From the NCBI GenBank assembly GCA_964534945.1, contig CAZHSB010000003.1, positions 1 through 64,000 of the forward strand: a DNA stretch of 64,000 nt, given 5' to 3'. A program made the position numbers and the translations under genes. Of this stretch, positions 1-7,448 are shown in pieces (the first letter of the stretch is position 1; each line of letters starts with the position of its first letter). Under the pieces are notes generated by a model. That model saw nothing but the letters and a program-made list of their open reading frames with translations, was not told where the DNA came from and ran no database searches. The DNA is from CAZHFA01 sp964534945 (GTDB lineage Bacteria; Bdellovibrionota_C; UBA2361; CAKMMH01).

Positions 1-84
1 TTAATTAGTCTATTACTAATCAAATTTTTCTATCTTCTATTTTCTTTATTCGAAAGTTTATCTTTAAAAGGTTCCTAAATTAGG

Positions 85-212
85 AAAAAGATGTGGGTGT
101 CCTTTTATTTAATTTCTTTTATTTAATTTTGAGAACTGGAAGAGCAGTTTGAGGTGAGCCAGAAAATCGAAGAAAGATGCCCAAAAAAGATATGGGTGTC
201 CTTTAATTTAAA
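85..212. repeat. Two imperfect 28-bp direct repeats beside tRNA-Leu
   Basis: The segments 85-112 and 185-212 share a near-identical run (an A-tract, then GAT(G/A)TGGGTGTCC, then a T/A-rich tail) spaced exactly 100 bases apart. The second copy ends just before the 3' end of the tRNA. Motifs of the GGGTGTCC / GGACACCC kind are often seen at the edges of small transposon-related repeats, which is inference here. Nothing coding is visible in bases 1-216. Confidence 0.5.
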
Positions 213-216
213 AAAT

Positions 217-296
217 GCGGAAGAAGGGAATCGAACCCCCACGCCTAAGGCATCAGATCCTAAATCTGACGTGTCTACCAGTTCCACCACTCCCGC
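217..296 (-). tRNA. tRNA-Leu (anticodon UAG)
   Basis: Read on the minus strand, an 80-nt cloverleaf starts GCGGGAG and closes with CTTCCGC plus discriminator A. It has the class II D-arm GGTGGAACTGGTAGACAC, an anticodon stem TCAGA/TCTGA around loop TTTAGGA (anticodon TAG), a short variable arm and the T-loop GGTTCGATTCC. The 3' CCA is not encoded. It should decode CUN leucine codons. Confidence 0.95.
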
Positions 297-414
297 ATGA
301 ATAGAGTATTTTATATAACAAATACGAAAAATTATCAATAGAAGAAAAAATTTTTGCTAAAATAAAATTTCATTTCTTCTAATCAAAATATAAAATATAA
401 AATGTGACCTTGCC

Positions 415-1755
415 TTATGCTGACTCTTTTTTCTTGCTACTTTTTTCATTTGAATAAACAAGAACTGGCTTTTCATGATTTACAACTGTTTCTTTTGAAA
501 TCAACGCCTCTTTTACATTATCTTCAGATGGAATTTCATACATTATATCAAGCATAATGCTTTCCATAATTGCACGAAGTCCACGTGCTCCAGATTTTCT
601 TGAAATTGATTCTTTTGCAATTTCTTGTAAGGCATCATCAGAAAATTTTAAATCAACATCTTCTAAATCAAATAATTTCTTGTACTGCTTTACTAACGCA
701 TTCTTTGGCTCTTTTAAAACTCTAATTAAAGCATTTTCATCCAATTCTTCTAATGTAGCAATAATAGGAAGACGCCCAACAAATTCTGGAATTAAACCAA
801 AATGAAGTAAATCTTCAGGCTGAATCTTTGCTAACAATTTTCCCCTTTCCGTCTCTGCTTTTGTAGGAATAATACTTTTCTCATCACTTTTTGATCCAAA
901 GCCTAACTTCTTATCCCCTATTCTTCTTCTTATGATATCCTCAAGCCCGACAAACGCACCACCACAAATAAATAAAATATTACTTGTGTCTACCTGCAAA
1001 AATTCAGATTGAGGATGTTTACGTCCTCCTTTTGGTGGAATGCTTGCAACAGTACCCTCTAAAATTTTTAATAATGCTTGTTGAACTCCTTCGCCCGATA
1101 CATCACGAGTAATTGATGGATTGTCTGATTTTTTAGAAATTTTATCTATCTCATCAATATAAACAATTCCTTTTTGAGCCTTTTCAATATCATAATCTGC
1201 TGCTTGCAAAAGATTAAGAATAATATTTTCGACATCCTCCCCCACATATCCTGCTTCTGTAAGACTCGTGGCATCTGCAATCGTAAAAGGAACTTTTAAA
1301 ATTCTTGCCAATGTTTGCGCCAATAAAGTTTTTCCAGAACCCGTTGGCCCAATAAATAAAACATTTGATTTTGAAAGCTCAACATCTTTTTTATAAGATT
1401 TTGAAGAATTAATTCTCTTATAGTGATTGTAAACAGCAACAGACAAAACTTTTTTTGCTCGCTCTTGACCAATAACAAATTCATCTAAAAATTCTTTTAG
1501 CTCTTTTGGTTTCGGAAGTTTTTCTCCATCTGCCATTGCATTTGATTGACGTAATTCATCTTCAATAATGTCATTACAAATTTCTATACATTTGTCGCAA
1601 ATATAAGCATTATTTCCACCAATAAGTTTTGTAACTCCCTCGTCTTCTGTAGTTCTATTACAAAAAGAACATGCAACTATAGAAACATCTTCTTTTTTAC
1701 TATTAGCCCCTTTCAACACCTTACTATTTTTGTCTCTGTCTTTATCCTTTACCAA
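415..1755 (-). CDS. clpX: ATP-dependent Clp protease ATP-binding subunit ClpX
   Basis: This 446-residue AAA+ unfoldase recognises tagged proteins and feeds them to ClpP in the cytoplasm. The N-terminal C4 zinc-binding domain is visible (CSFC near residue 29 and CDKCIEIC near residue 53). It is followed by Walker A GPTGSGKT, Walker B IVYIDEID, the GGAF pore-loop region, the RRRIG segment and a sensor-2 region SGARGLR. The length is usual for the family. The start codon is TTG with AAGGAT upstream. It is the last gene of tig-clpP-clpX, 24 bp after clpP, so co-transcription is likely. The N-terminus carries an extra charged stretch rich in Lys/Asp before the zinc domain. Confidence 0.97.
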   Translation of the reverse strand: MVKDKDRDKNSKVLKGANSKKEDVSIVACSFCNRTTEDEGVTKLIGGNNAYICDKCIEICNDIIEDELRQSNAMADGEKLPKPKELKEFLDEFVIGQERAKKVLSVAVYNHYKRINSSKSYKKDVELSKSNVLFIGPTGSGKTLLAQTLARILKVPFTIADATSLTEAGYVGEDVENIILNLLQAADYDIEKAQKGIVYIDEIDKISKKSDNPSITRDVSGEGVQQALLKILEGTVASIPPKGGRKHPQSEFLQVDTSNILFICGGAFVGLEDIIRRRIGDKKLGFGSKSDEKSIIPTKAETERGKLLAKIQPEDLLHFGLIPEFVGRLPIIATLEELDENALIRVLKEPKNALVKQYKKLFDLEDVDLKFSDDALQEIAKESISRKSGARGLRAIMESIMLDIMYEIPSEDNVKEALISKETVVNHEKPVLVYSNEKSSKKKESA

Positions 1756-1779
1756 TTTTATTATCCTTAATTAAATATA

Positions 1780-2379
1780 TTAAGAAGGATTAGTAATCAC
1801 CCTTTTTTCATAAACACTATCTATAAGACCATAATCTTTAGCCTCAAGCGCAGACATAAAATTATCTCTGTCTGTATCTTTCTCTATCTGCTTAATATTC
1901 TTTCCCGAATGAAAAGATAAAATCTGATTTAATTCTTTTTTTACCCTTGCCATTTCTCGCGCATGAATATCTATATCAGAAGCTTGTCCTTTAAAACCAC
2001 CAAGCGGTTGATGAATCATAATTCTAGAATGAGTTAAGGCAGATCTTTTCCCCTTCTGCCCACCACAAAGAAGCAATGCTCCCATGCTCGCAGCTTGTCC
2101 CACACAAACAGTAGCAACATCAGCTTTTATGTATTGCATTGTATCATAAATTGCCATACCAGCACTAACCGAACCTCCTGGACTGTTGATATAAAGATAT
2201 ATATCTTTTTCAGGATCTTCACTTTCCAAAAATAAAAGCTCCGCAGTAATAACATTTGCTACAGAATCATCAATCTCAGTTCCTAAAAAAATTATTCTGT
2301 CTTTTAAAAGACGAGAATATATATCGTAAGAACGCTCTCCTCTTCCAGTTTGTTCAATTACATATGGTATATAATTCAT
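1780..2379 (-). CDS. clpP: ATP-dependent Clp protease proteolytic subunit ClpP
   Basis: This 199-residue serine peptidase forms the double-heptamer chamber that partners ClpX. The catalytic triad is readable: Ser in GQAASMGA, His in RIMIHQP and Asp in the DTDRDNFMSA region. The N-terminus MNYIPYVIEQTGRGERSYDIYSRLL is the typical propeptide-less or short form. The gene lies between tig and clpX with short gaps (22 and 24 bp), which is the classic order. The start is ATG. There are no anomalies. Confidence 0.98.
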   Translation of the reverse strand: MNYIPYVIEQTGRGERSYDIYSRLLKDRIIFLGTEIDDSVANVITAELLFLESEDPEKDIYLYINSPGGSVSAGMAIYDTMQYIKADVATVCVGQAASMGALLLCGGQKGKRSALTHSRIMIHQPLGGFKGQASDIDIHAREMARVKKELNQILSFHSGKNIKQIEKDTDRDNFMSALEAKDYGLIDSVYEKRVITNPS

Positions 2380-2401
2380 AAAATTCCTTTTAATAAAAAA
2401 T

Positions 2402-3829
2402 CTATTCTTTGGTTTCCTCTTGTTGTTTTTTAGTCTTTCTAGTTTTTTTAGGTTTTTCGTCTTTTGAATCTTTAGTTAAAGACTCGTCTTCTCCGTCTTT
2501 TTTATCCTTTAATGGAATATAAGAAATTGTTGCTTTCTTACATAGCAAATCCCAAGCCTTTGTCCTTCTCAATTCCAAAGCTATACTCTTTTCAAGGTTA
2601 TTTTTACTAATCTCCTTTTTCAACGTATCAAGCGGAGTACCTGTTTGATCAGCAATTTTTACTAAGTATTCTTCAATATCATCATCAGTAGCTTCGATAT
2701 TTTCCTTTTTGGCAATAGCATCTATCAAAGAAACAACTTTTATTCTTTCTTTCGCCGTCTCATTATAAGCATTTCTTATGTTGTTTCTCATATCTTCTTC
2801 TAATTTACGAAGGTCAACTGACTGCTTAAAATTCATCGATAAAATACTTTCAATTTCATTATCAAGCATTACTTGTGGAATTTTAAAATCAAAAGATTCT
2901 AAAAGTTTTTGAATAATAGTAGTCTTTAATCTCTCATCATTTCCTCTAGAGATTTCCGATTTCAAAACATCAGCCATTCTCTCATTTAGTTCTTTTACGC
3001 TTGAAAGTCCAAATTCTTTTTTGTCCTGTACAAACTCATCAGTAAGTTCAGGAAGTTTTTCTTCAACAATCGCCTTAAGGGTAATTTGATATAGAGCTTC
3101 TCCTGCCTTAAAATCTCCTTTATCATTCTTAATATCTATCGAAGAATTTACCTCTTTTGTATCGCCTACAGACATGCCAACTAACGCTTTTTTTATTTCA
3201 GCATCTAAAAACTTGCCATTTTTAACAAACTTTTGAGAATTCCAATCTGCATCACTTAAAGAACGTATAAATTCTTCTATTTCATCATCATGGTCTTTAA
3301 TTTTCGTAACCACTTCAAATTTTACGATACTTGAATCATTTGCTTTTTTCTTGGCTTTAACATCTTCAAAAGTACTCCATTTTGAAATCATTTCCTTGAT
3401 CGCTTTATCAAGCTTTTCATCGGTAAATTCATCTTTTTCAACTTCAACTTTTAATCCATCATAAGAAGGCACCTCAGGAATTTCTGGAAATAGTTCGACT
3501 GTTGCAACAAACGAAAATCCACCATTTTTATCATCATTATTTAAGTCAACTTTAACAACGCCTAACACTTTTAAATTATTTTTTCTGATACAATCATCAA
3601 TTGAATCTCTTACAACTCTTTCTTTTGCATCAGCTAAAATAGCTTCTTTATACATCGGCTCAATCATATGCCTTGGGGCTTTCCCAGGCCTAAAACCATT
3701 TAATTTAACTTTACCAATCGTATTGGCTAATAAATCTTCATAAATTTTTTCAAACTCTTCTTTGGTTACACTAATACACAAATCTTTTGTAATTTCATCA
3801 ATATCATTTATCACACAATCAAAATCCAT
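2402..3829 (-). CDS. tig: Trigger factor, ribosome-associated chaperone and peptidyl-prolyl isomerase
   Basis: This 475-residue chaperone binds ribosomal protein L23 at the exit tunnel and shields nascent chains. The N-terminal ribosome-binding domain contains the signature GFRPGKAP near residue 45. A divergent FKBP-like domain follows at about 150-250 and a long helical C-terminal domain at about 255-430. The end is an unusually Lys/Glu-rich tail (residues about 440-475) beyond the usual family length of 430-450. The ATG start is preceded by AAGGACG. It is first in the tig-clpP-clpX operon. Confidence 0.95.
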   Translation of the reverse strand: MDFDCVINDIDEITKDLCISVTKEEFEKIYEDLLANTIGKVKLNGFRPGKAPRHMIEPMYKEAILADAKERVVRDSIDDCIRKNNLKVLGVVKVDLNNDDKNGGFSFVATVELFPEIPEVPSYDGLKVEVEKDEFTDEKLDKAIKEMISKWSTFEDVKAKKKANDSSIVKFEVVTKIKDHDDEIEEFIRSLSDADWNSQKFVKNGKFLDAEIKKALVGMSVGDTKEVNSSIDIKNDKGDFKAGEALYQITLKAIVEEKLPELTDEFVQDKKEFGLSSVKELNERMADVLKSEISRGNDERLKTTIIQKLLESFDFKIPQVMLDNEIESILSMNFKQSVDLRKLEEDMRNNIRNAYNETAKERIKVVSLIDAIAKKENIEATDDDIEEYLVKIADQTGTPLDTLKKEISKNNLEKSIALELRRTKAWDLLCKKATISYIPLKDKKDGEDESLTKDSKDEKPKKTRKTKKQQEETKE

Positions 3830-4010
3830 CTTACGTCCTTAAAATAAACTTCCTAAAAATAAAAATATTCAATTCAAAGCAGTACAATTTGAAAAAAAAC
3901 ATACACTTAGAACTCTTAGTTAGGTTATCAAAAAGAAATTAATATTACAATACGATGAAAATTTTAATTTGTATTTGTATTTTATCGAAAAGATTATATG
4001 AAATAAAAAA

Positions 4011-4633
4011 AGAGGTCTCTGTGGCATTAAATTTAACCTTCTTTTTTTTATCCCTAAAAATCAAAATACCAACGTATTTGGTAGGGACTTAATAAAACCT
4101 TTTATTAATCTTCTTGGCTTTCTCCAAGATGATCATTGCTAATGGCTTTCTCAGACTGTTCCTCATTTTTTTCTTTCTTTTCCTTTCGAGGAATAAAGAA
4201 AGATGAAAAGGTAACCCAAGGGATCTCAAAAAGTGTCGCCACTAGCGCACACGCCGTGACGACAAAAATTTTCTTCGAAGGACTCGGATCCCCTAAAAAA
4301 GTTCCTTTTCCCTCAGCGACAAAGGCCGCTTCAAGGGAAAGCATGAACATACCAATCACTGTTCCAAGGGCATAGCCCCTAATGACTGTTGGGACCGAAG
4401 TCCCAAATAGCGTCCCCACGAGAAGGGCGATCAATAACGGTGCACCGTAAAGAACGGCGACCGAACCAATTTTTGAATTCAGGAAAATCCTGAATTCATC
4501 TACCGAAGGAATGTACCCCATAAAATAGGATACGATTCCGACAACAAGAAAAACCAACACGATAATTCTTGTCGAAACTCTGATGCTTCCTATCATACAA
4601 ATATCGAACCTTTCTTGCCACAGAGAGGTCTCT
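4011..4633. mobile_element. Putative 600-bp cassette bounded by a 10-bp direct repeat and short inverted ends
   Basis: The decamer AGAGGTCTCT occurs in the same orientation at 4011-4020 and 4624-4633, like a target-site duplication. Just inside, GTGGCA (4021-4026) and TGCCAC (4616-4621) form inverted ends. With the neighbouring bases the inverted match extends to 11 bp, TCTCTGTGGCA against TGCCACAGAGA. The interior holds a single gene whose base composition is visibly less AT-rich than its surroundings. No transposase is present, so this would be a non-autonomous insertion or a passively moved cassette. The call rests only on these ends and the composition. Confidence 0.45.
4105..4596 (-). 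CDS. Hypothetical four-helix membrane protein inside a putative cassette
   Basis: The 163-residue product is not recognised. About four hydrophobic segments are visible, near residues 10-28, 43-63, 72-95 and 108-130. A very charged cytoplasmic-type tail rich in Lys/Glu/Ser follows from about 135 to the end. Codon use is less AT-rich than that of the flanking genes (third positions are often C or G), suggesting recent acquisition. It is the only gene between the direct repeats at 4011 and 4633. It has no similarity I can place to toxins, immunity proteins or transporters. Confidence 0.6.
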   Translation of the reverse strand: MIGSIRVSTRIIVLVFLVVGIVSYFMGYIPSVDEFRIFLNSKIGSVAVLYGAPLLIALLVGTLFGTSVPTVIRGYALGTVIGMFMLSLEAAFVAEGKGTFLGDPSPSKKIFVVTACALVATLFEIPWVTFSSFFIPRKEKKEKNEEQSEKAISNDHLGESQED

Positions 4634-5022
4634 TTATCAAAAATCTTACTCTTTTTCCATTTTGATTCAAAAAAATATAACTAAAACAATAAATTTGCTC
4701 ATTTTTACTAATCTTTTATTATTTTTATCGTTTAAATTGTAATTTTTATATAAATTTTTTGAATTAAAACATAAAAATATGTAGATTAGTGAACCTTGAT
4801 GCTAAAAATTTTTGGCATTATTACAATTTATAGCGGGTATTAGTAAAATAACTTAGGTTAATAAAATTTTTTAATGTAATAATTCATCGCCCCTTTTCTT
4901 ATAAAATGTGGTTACCACAAACAAACTAAAAATTTGGTTTGCTTGTGGTGGCCACGTTTAAATTTTCGTTTACATCGTCGTAAACGAAAATAGAAAAAAA
5001 TAAGAAAGAAAAAGGTAAAGAA
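4634..5022. other. Non-coding stretch with two strong adjacent hairpins before the serpin gene
   Basis: The first part (to about 4900) is extremely AT-rich with no gene. Two hairpins follow. One has 19-nt arms at 4908-4926 and 4937-4955, with three non-Watson-Crick positions, two of which can pair as G-U. The second has perfect 12-bp arms at 4962-4973 and 4980-4991 around the loop ATCGTC. Neither is followed by a plus-strand T-run, so they do not look like simple terminators. They lie 31 bases or more upstream of the serpin ATG, within its likely leader. Confidence 0.55.
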
Positions 5023-6099
5023 ATGAAAAAATCTTTGTTGATCATTTTTGGTGTGCTGCTTAGTTTGTTTTGTTTTTCACATCAAATTATTGGACAAACA
5101 TTGTACGATAATGTGAAAGCAGAACAGACACATCACAACCCCTCCAACCTTGATTTGATTTTTAAGTTCATTGAAAATCAAAACCAAGGAAATGCGGTTA
5201 TCATGCCACAACCAATTTTCAGATTTTGGGAGATGTTCAAATTTACATGCGTAAATAAAGACATCCCCAGAATGACAAGGGCACTACCTTATACTGAGTG
5301 GCCAGCAGGCTACAAGGAACGAGGCACTATCGTCACAGATGGTGCGCCAAGCGGTAAATTGGATTCGTGGGTAATGAATCAAATCCAAATTTTTGACTTC
5401 ACCGAATCGTTCAATTTTGGTGAGGGATTTTTCTCTAGTTTGAATAAAGAATTAGAGGAAAAAACAGGTTTTGCCAACATTTTTCCAATGCCTCAAGGTG
5501 ACGAAAGTTGTTTGGGGTATTTGATCGCCAAGTTTGAAAAAACTTGGGAAATGAAAGAGTGGCAATGGCCATTCAAGCATGATGGTAAAGAAGATACGAT
5601 TCCTTTTATCTATGGGGGACAAATTGTTTCCGAATTTCACAGAAATGGAATTTATGAGATTTCTCTTGGAGATAATATCTTCATGAGGTTAGGATTTGAT
5701 GAAAATAACATCAATTTCCAACAATTAGAAAAATTTCATACGGGAACTATCTTGGGACGAATTCCAAGAAAAAGAGAGGTTTGGATTCCCAAAATGGATA
5801 TTCAGACGAGTATCAATCTCAAAGATTTTTTTCCTGCTGATTCTAAATTTTCTTTTATTGCAAAAGAAAATTCGCCAATTAGCGACTTTAAGCAAATTTG
5901 TAAAATTAGCTTAACCAAGGAAAAGATCTCTGCCGCCTCAGCGACATTTTTTGTTGCTGCTGCGTTAGATGGTCCCGCACCAGACAAACGGTCAATCGTA
6001 TTCGATAAGCCCTTTAAGTTTGTCCTCATTGACAAGAATACAGGGGCATGTTTAGTTGCAGGACACTACGTTTCACCGTCTTATGGGGCGCACCCTTAA
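5023..6099 (+). CDS. Secreted serpin-family protein (putative protease inhibitor)
   Basis: The 358-residue product starts with a clear signal peptide (MKKSLLIIFGVLLSLFCF, likely cut after IIGQ near residue 25). The body matches the serpin fold. It has an N-terminal helix with a GNAVIMPQPI segment (serpins: N.v.SP.SI), the strand region WIPKMDIQTSINLKDFF near residue 255, and a hinge of small residues SAASAT at 303-308. A reactive-loop stretch follows, then FDKPFKFVLIDKNTG (327-341) and the terminal GHYVSP. The loop is about three residues longer than in alpha-1-antitrypsin, so the scissile P1 cannot be fixed; a Lys-Arg pair lies at its distal end. Length is normal for a serpin. The gene stands alone and is less AT-rich than its neighbours, suggesting transfer. 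Confidence 0.8.
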   Translation: MKKSLLIIFGVLLSLFCFSHQIIGQTLYDNVKAEQTHHNPSNLDLIFKFIENQNQGNAVIMPQPIFRFWEMFKFTCVNKDIPRMTRALPYTEWPAGYKERGTIVTDGAPSGKLDSWVMNQIQIFDFTESFNFGEGFFSSLNKELEEKTGFANIFPMPQGDESCLGYLIAKFEKTWEMKEWQWPFKHDGKEDTIPFIYGGQIVSEFHRNGIYEISLGDNIFMRLGFDENNINFQQLEKFHTGTILGRIPRKREVWIPKMDIQTSINLKDFFPADSKFSFIAKENSPISDFKQICKISLTKEKISAASATFFVAAALDGPAPDKRSIVFDKPFKFVLIDKNTGACLVAGHYVSPSYGAHP

Positions 6100-6119
6100 A
6101 TTGAATGAGAAATTTGTTT

Positions 6120-6183
6120 GCGGGGTTGTTACATATATTTTTATATTAACAAGTAAGGTTTTTATATTTTACTAAAACCCCGC
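6120..6183 (+). terminator. Hairpin downstream of the serpin gene
   Basis: GCGGGGTT at 6120-6127 pairs with AACCCCGC at 6176-6183, and a T-rich stretch follows at about 6184-6194. The loop is long and AT-rich. The hairpin sits 21 bases after the serpin stop codon and before the convergent universal stress gene, so it could act in both directions. Confidence 0.55.
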
Positions 6184-6208
6184 TTCCTTTTTATCTTTAA
6201 TTAAAAAA

Positions 6209-6655
6209 TCAAACAGATGGTATTAGCAAAACAGGACAAGGAGCTTCTCTTAAAACTTTTTCAGAGACAGATCCCATAACAAGTCTTCTTAGCCCAGTTC
6301 TTCCTTTACTTGCCATTATGATTAAATCCACATCATTTTCTTTTGCATATCGAACTAATGCCGTATGAACCGCCCCCTTTCCTTCAAGAACTACAGGTTC
6401 TAAGTTCGGATATCCTAGATCCTTTGAAACTCTTATTAAATCTTTTTTAACTTCATCTAAAATCTTTTTTTGTATATCACAAGAAATTAAATTCGGTTGA
6501 TCAATAACAGAAAACAATGCAAGCTCAGCGGGATCTTCCACAACTGCAATTAAAATTATTTTTGCATCATACTTAGTTGCCAAATCCTTTGCTAATGCAA
6601 AAGGTTTTTTTGAATTTTCAGATAAATCTGTTGAAAGTAGTATTGTTTTAAACAT
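6209..6655 (-). CDS. Universal stress protein, UspA family
   Basis: This is a 148-residue cytoplasmic nucleotide-binding stress protein of the single-domain type. It opens with the family start MFKTILLSTDLSENS and ends with the ATP-binding pattern GRTGLRRLVMGSVSEKVL followed by PCPVLLIP. The start is placed at the ATG at 6653-6655, because GAGGG lies six bases upstream and the homology begins there; an upstream in-frame start adds seven unlikely residues. It lies 25 bp after fliL in the same direction and may be co-transcribed. Confidence 0.92.
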   Translation of the reverse strand: MFKTILLSTDLSENSKKPFALAKDLATKYDAKIILIAVVEDPAELALFSVIDQPNLISCDIQKKILDEVKKDLIRVSKDLGYPNLEPVVLEGKGAVHTALVRYAKENDVDLIIMASKGRTGLRRLVMGSVSEKVLREAPCPVLLIPSV

Positions 6656-6680
6656 GTCTTTCCCTCTACAAATCAAGAAT

Positions 6681-7334
6681 TTATTGCATTATAAATTCCT
6701 TAAAATATACAGACACTACTGGCTCCGTACCTAAACCTAAAGCTTCATTAATCGCAGACACAAGCTCTCCTTTTAACGCGATTTTCCCCTCTTGCGTTAA
6801 AATATCATCTGGGGCTTTACTAGATAATACACTAATGATTGCGTCTCGTACCATGGCATCTCTTTTCGTAAAAGCTTCAGATACAGAAATTTGTGGCAAT
6901 TTTATACTTTCTTCGTCCTCTTCCTCTGAATTATTCCCCTCTTCTTCAACATTTTCCTCATTACCATTGTCTTCTTCATCTCCAGATTCTTCTTCGTCAT
7001 CTAAAGATTCCGCATCTTCTTTAGATTTTGCGGACGGATTCGGATTATACTCTACTTGTAAAGTGGTCCTTAAAAAATTATTTGCCTTGGCTAAATTTAC
7101 AACAAAAGAATCAAGTTCTAAAATTTCATTTTTTACTTGTTCTTCTACAATGGGTTTTTCATCTGCTGCTTTGTTACCTTTTCCGCCAAGTACAAGAAAT
7201 GCGGTAACACCTCCAGCAACAATTACTAAAACTAAAATAATAATTATCAAAAGCTTCTTTGATTTCTTTGGTTTTTGTTCTTCACCATTTTTCTTTTCTT
7301 CTTTTTTCTCTTCTTTCTCTTCTTTATTAGCCAT
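6681..7334 (-). CDS. fliL: Flagellar basal-body-associated protein FliL
   Basis: The 217-residue inner-membrane protein surrounds the stator and tunes flagellar torque. It has a charged Lys/Glu cytoplasmic tail (residues 1-27), one membrane helix at about 28-50, and a periplasmic FliL domain. The domain starts at LDSFVVNLA near residue 73 and ends with the family terminus SVYFKEFIMQ. Between about residues 98 and 145 lies an unusual acidic low-complexity insert of Glu/Asp/Ser/Asn that most FliL proteins lack. The ATG start at 7332-7334 is favoured over an upstream in-frame GTG because AAGGTGA precedes it. Other flagellar genes are found at 10.6-12.6 kb. Confidence 0.88.
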   Translation of the reverse strand: MANKEEKEEKKEEKKNGEEQKPKKSKKLLIIIILVLVIVAGGVTAFLVLGGKGNKAADEKPIVEEQVKNEILELDSFVVNLAKANNFLRTTLQVEYNPNPSAKSKEDAESLDDEEESGDEEDNGNEENVEEEGNNSEEEDEESIKLPQISVSEAFTKRDAMVRDAIISVLSSKAPDDILTQEGKIALKGELVSAINEALGLGTEPVVSVYFKEFIMQ

Positions 7335-7448
7335 AAAAATCACCTTCTAAAAAATAAAACCTCAAGTTGTAAGATTCATTTAATTAAAAAAAGACTCAAT
7401 ATTGTTAATATATTGATTTTTTTAATAAATGACAATATATTTATAGCC

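Noticed and set aside
123..338. 71-residue frame over tRNA-Leu
   Set aside because: It overlaps a complete tRNA gene, lacks a ribosome site and has the typical look of a tRNA translated by chance.
4962..4991. 12-bp hairpin as a transcription terminator
   Set aside because: It is followed by an A-rich rather than T-rich run on the plus strand, and no gene ends just upstream on either strand.
6835..7350. Serine-rich 171-residue frame opposite fliL
   Set aside because: It is the complement of the Glu/Asp-rich FliL sequence, so the apparent composition is an artefact.
7275..7448. N-terminal extension of the GT4 glycosyltransferase
   Set aside because: The extra frame overlaps fliL coding DNA and encodes a Phe-rich antisense of its Lys/Glu tract; homology begins at the ATG at 7449.
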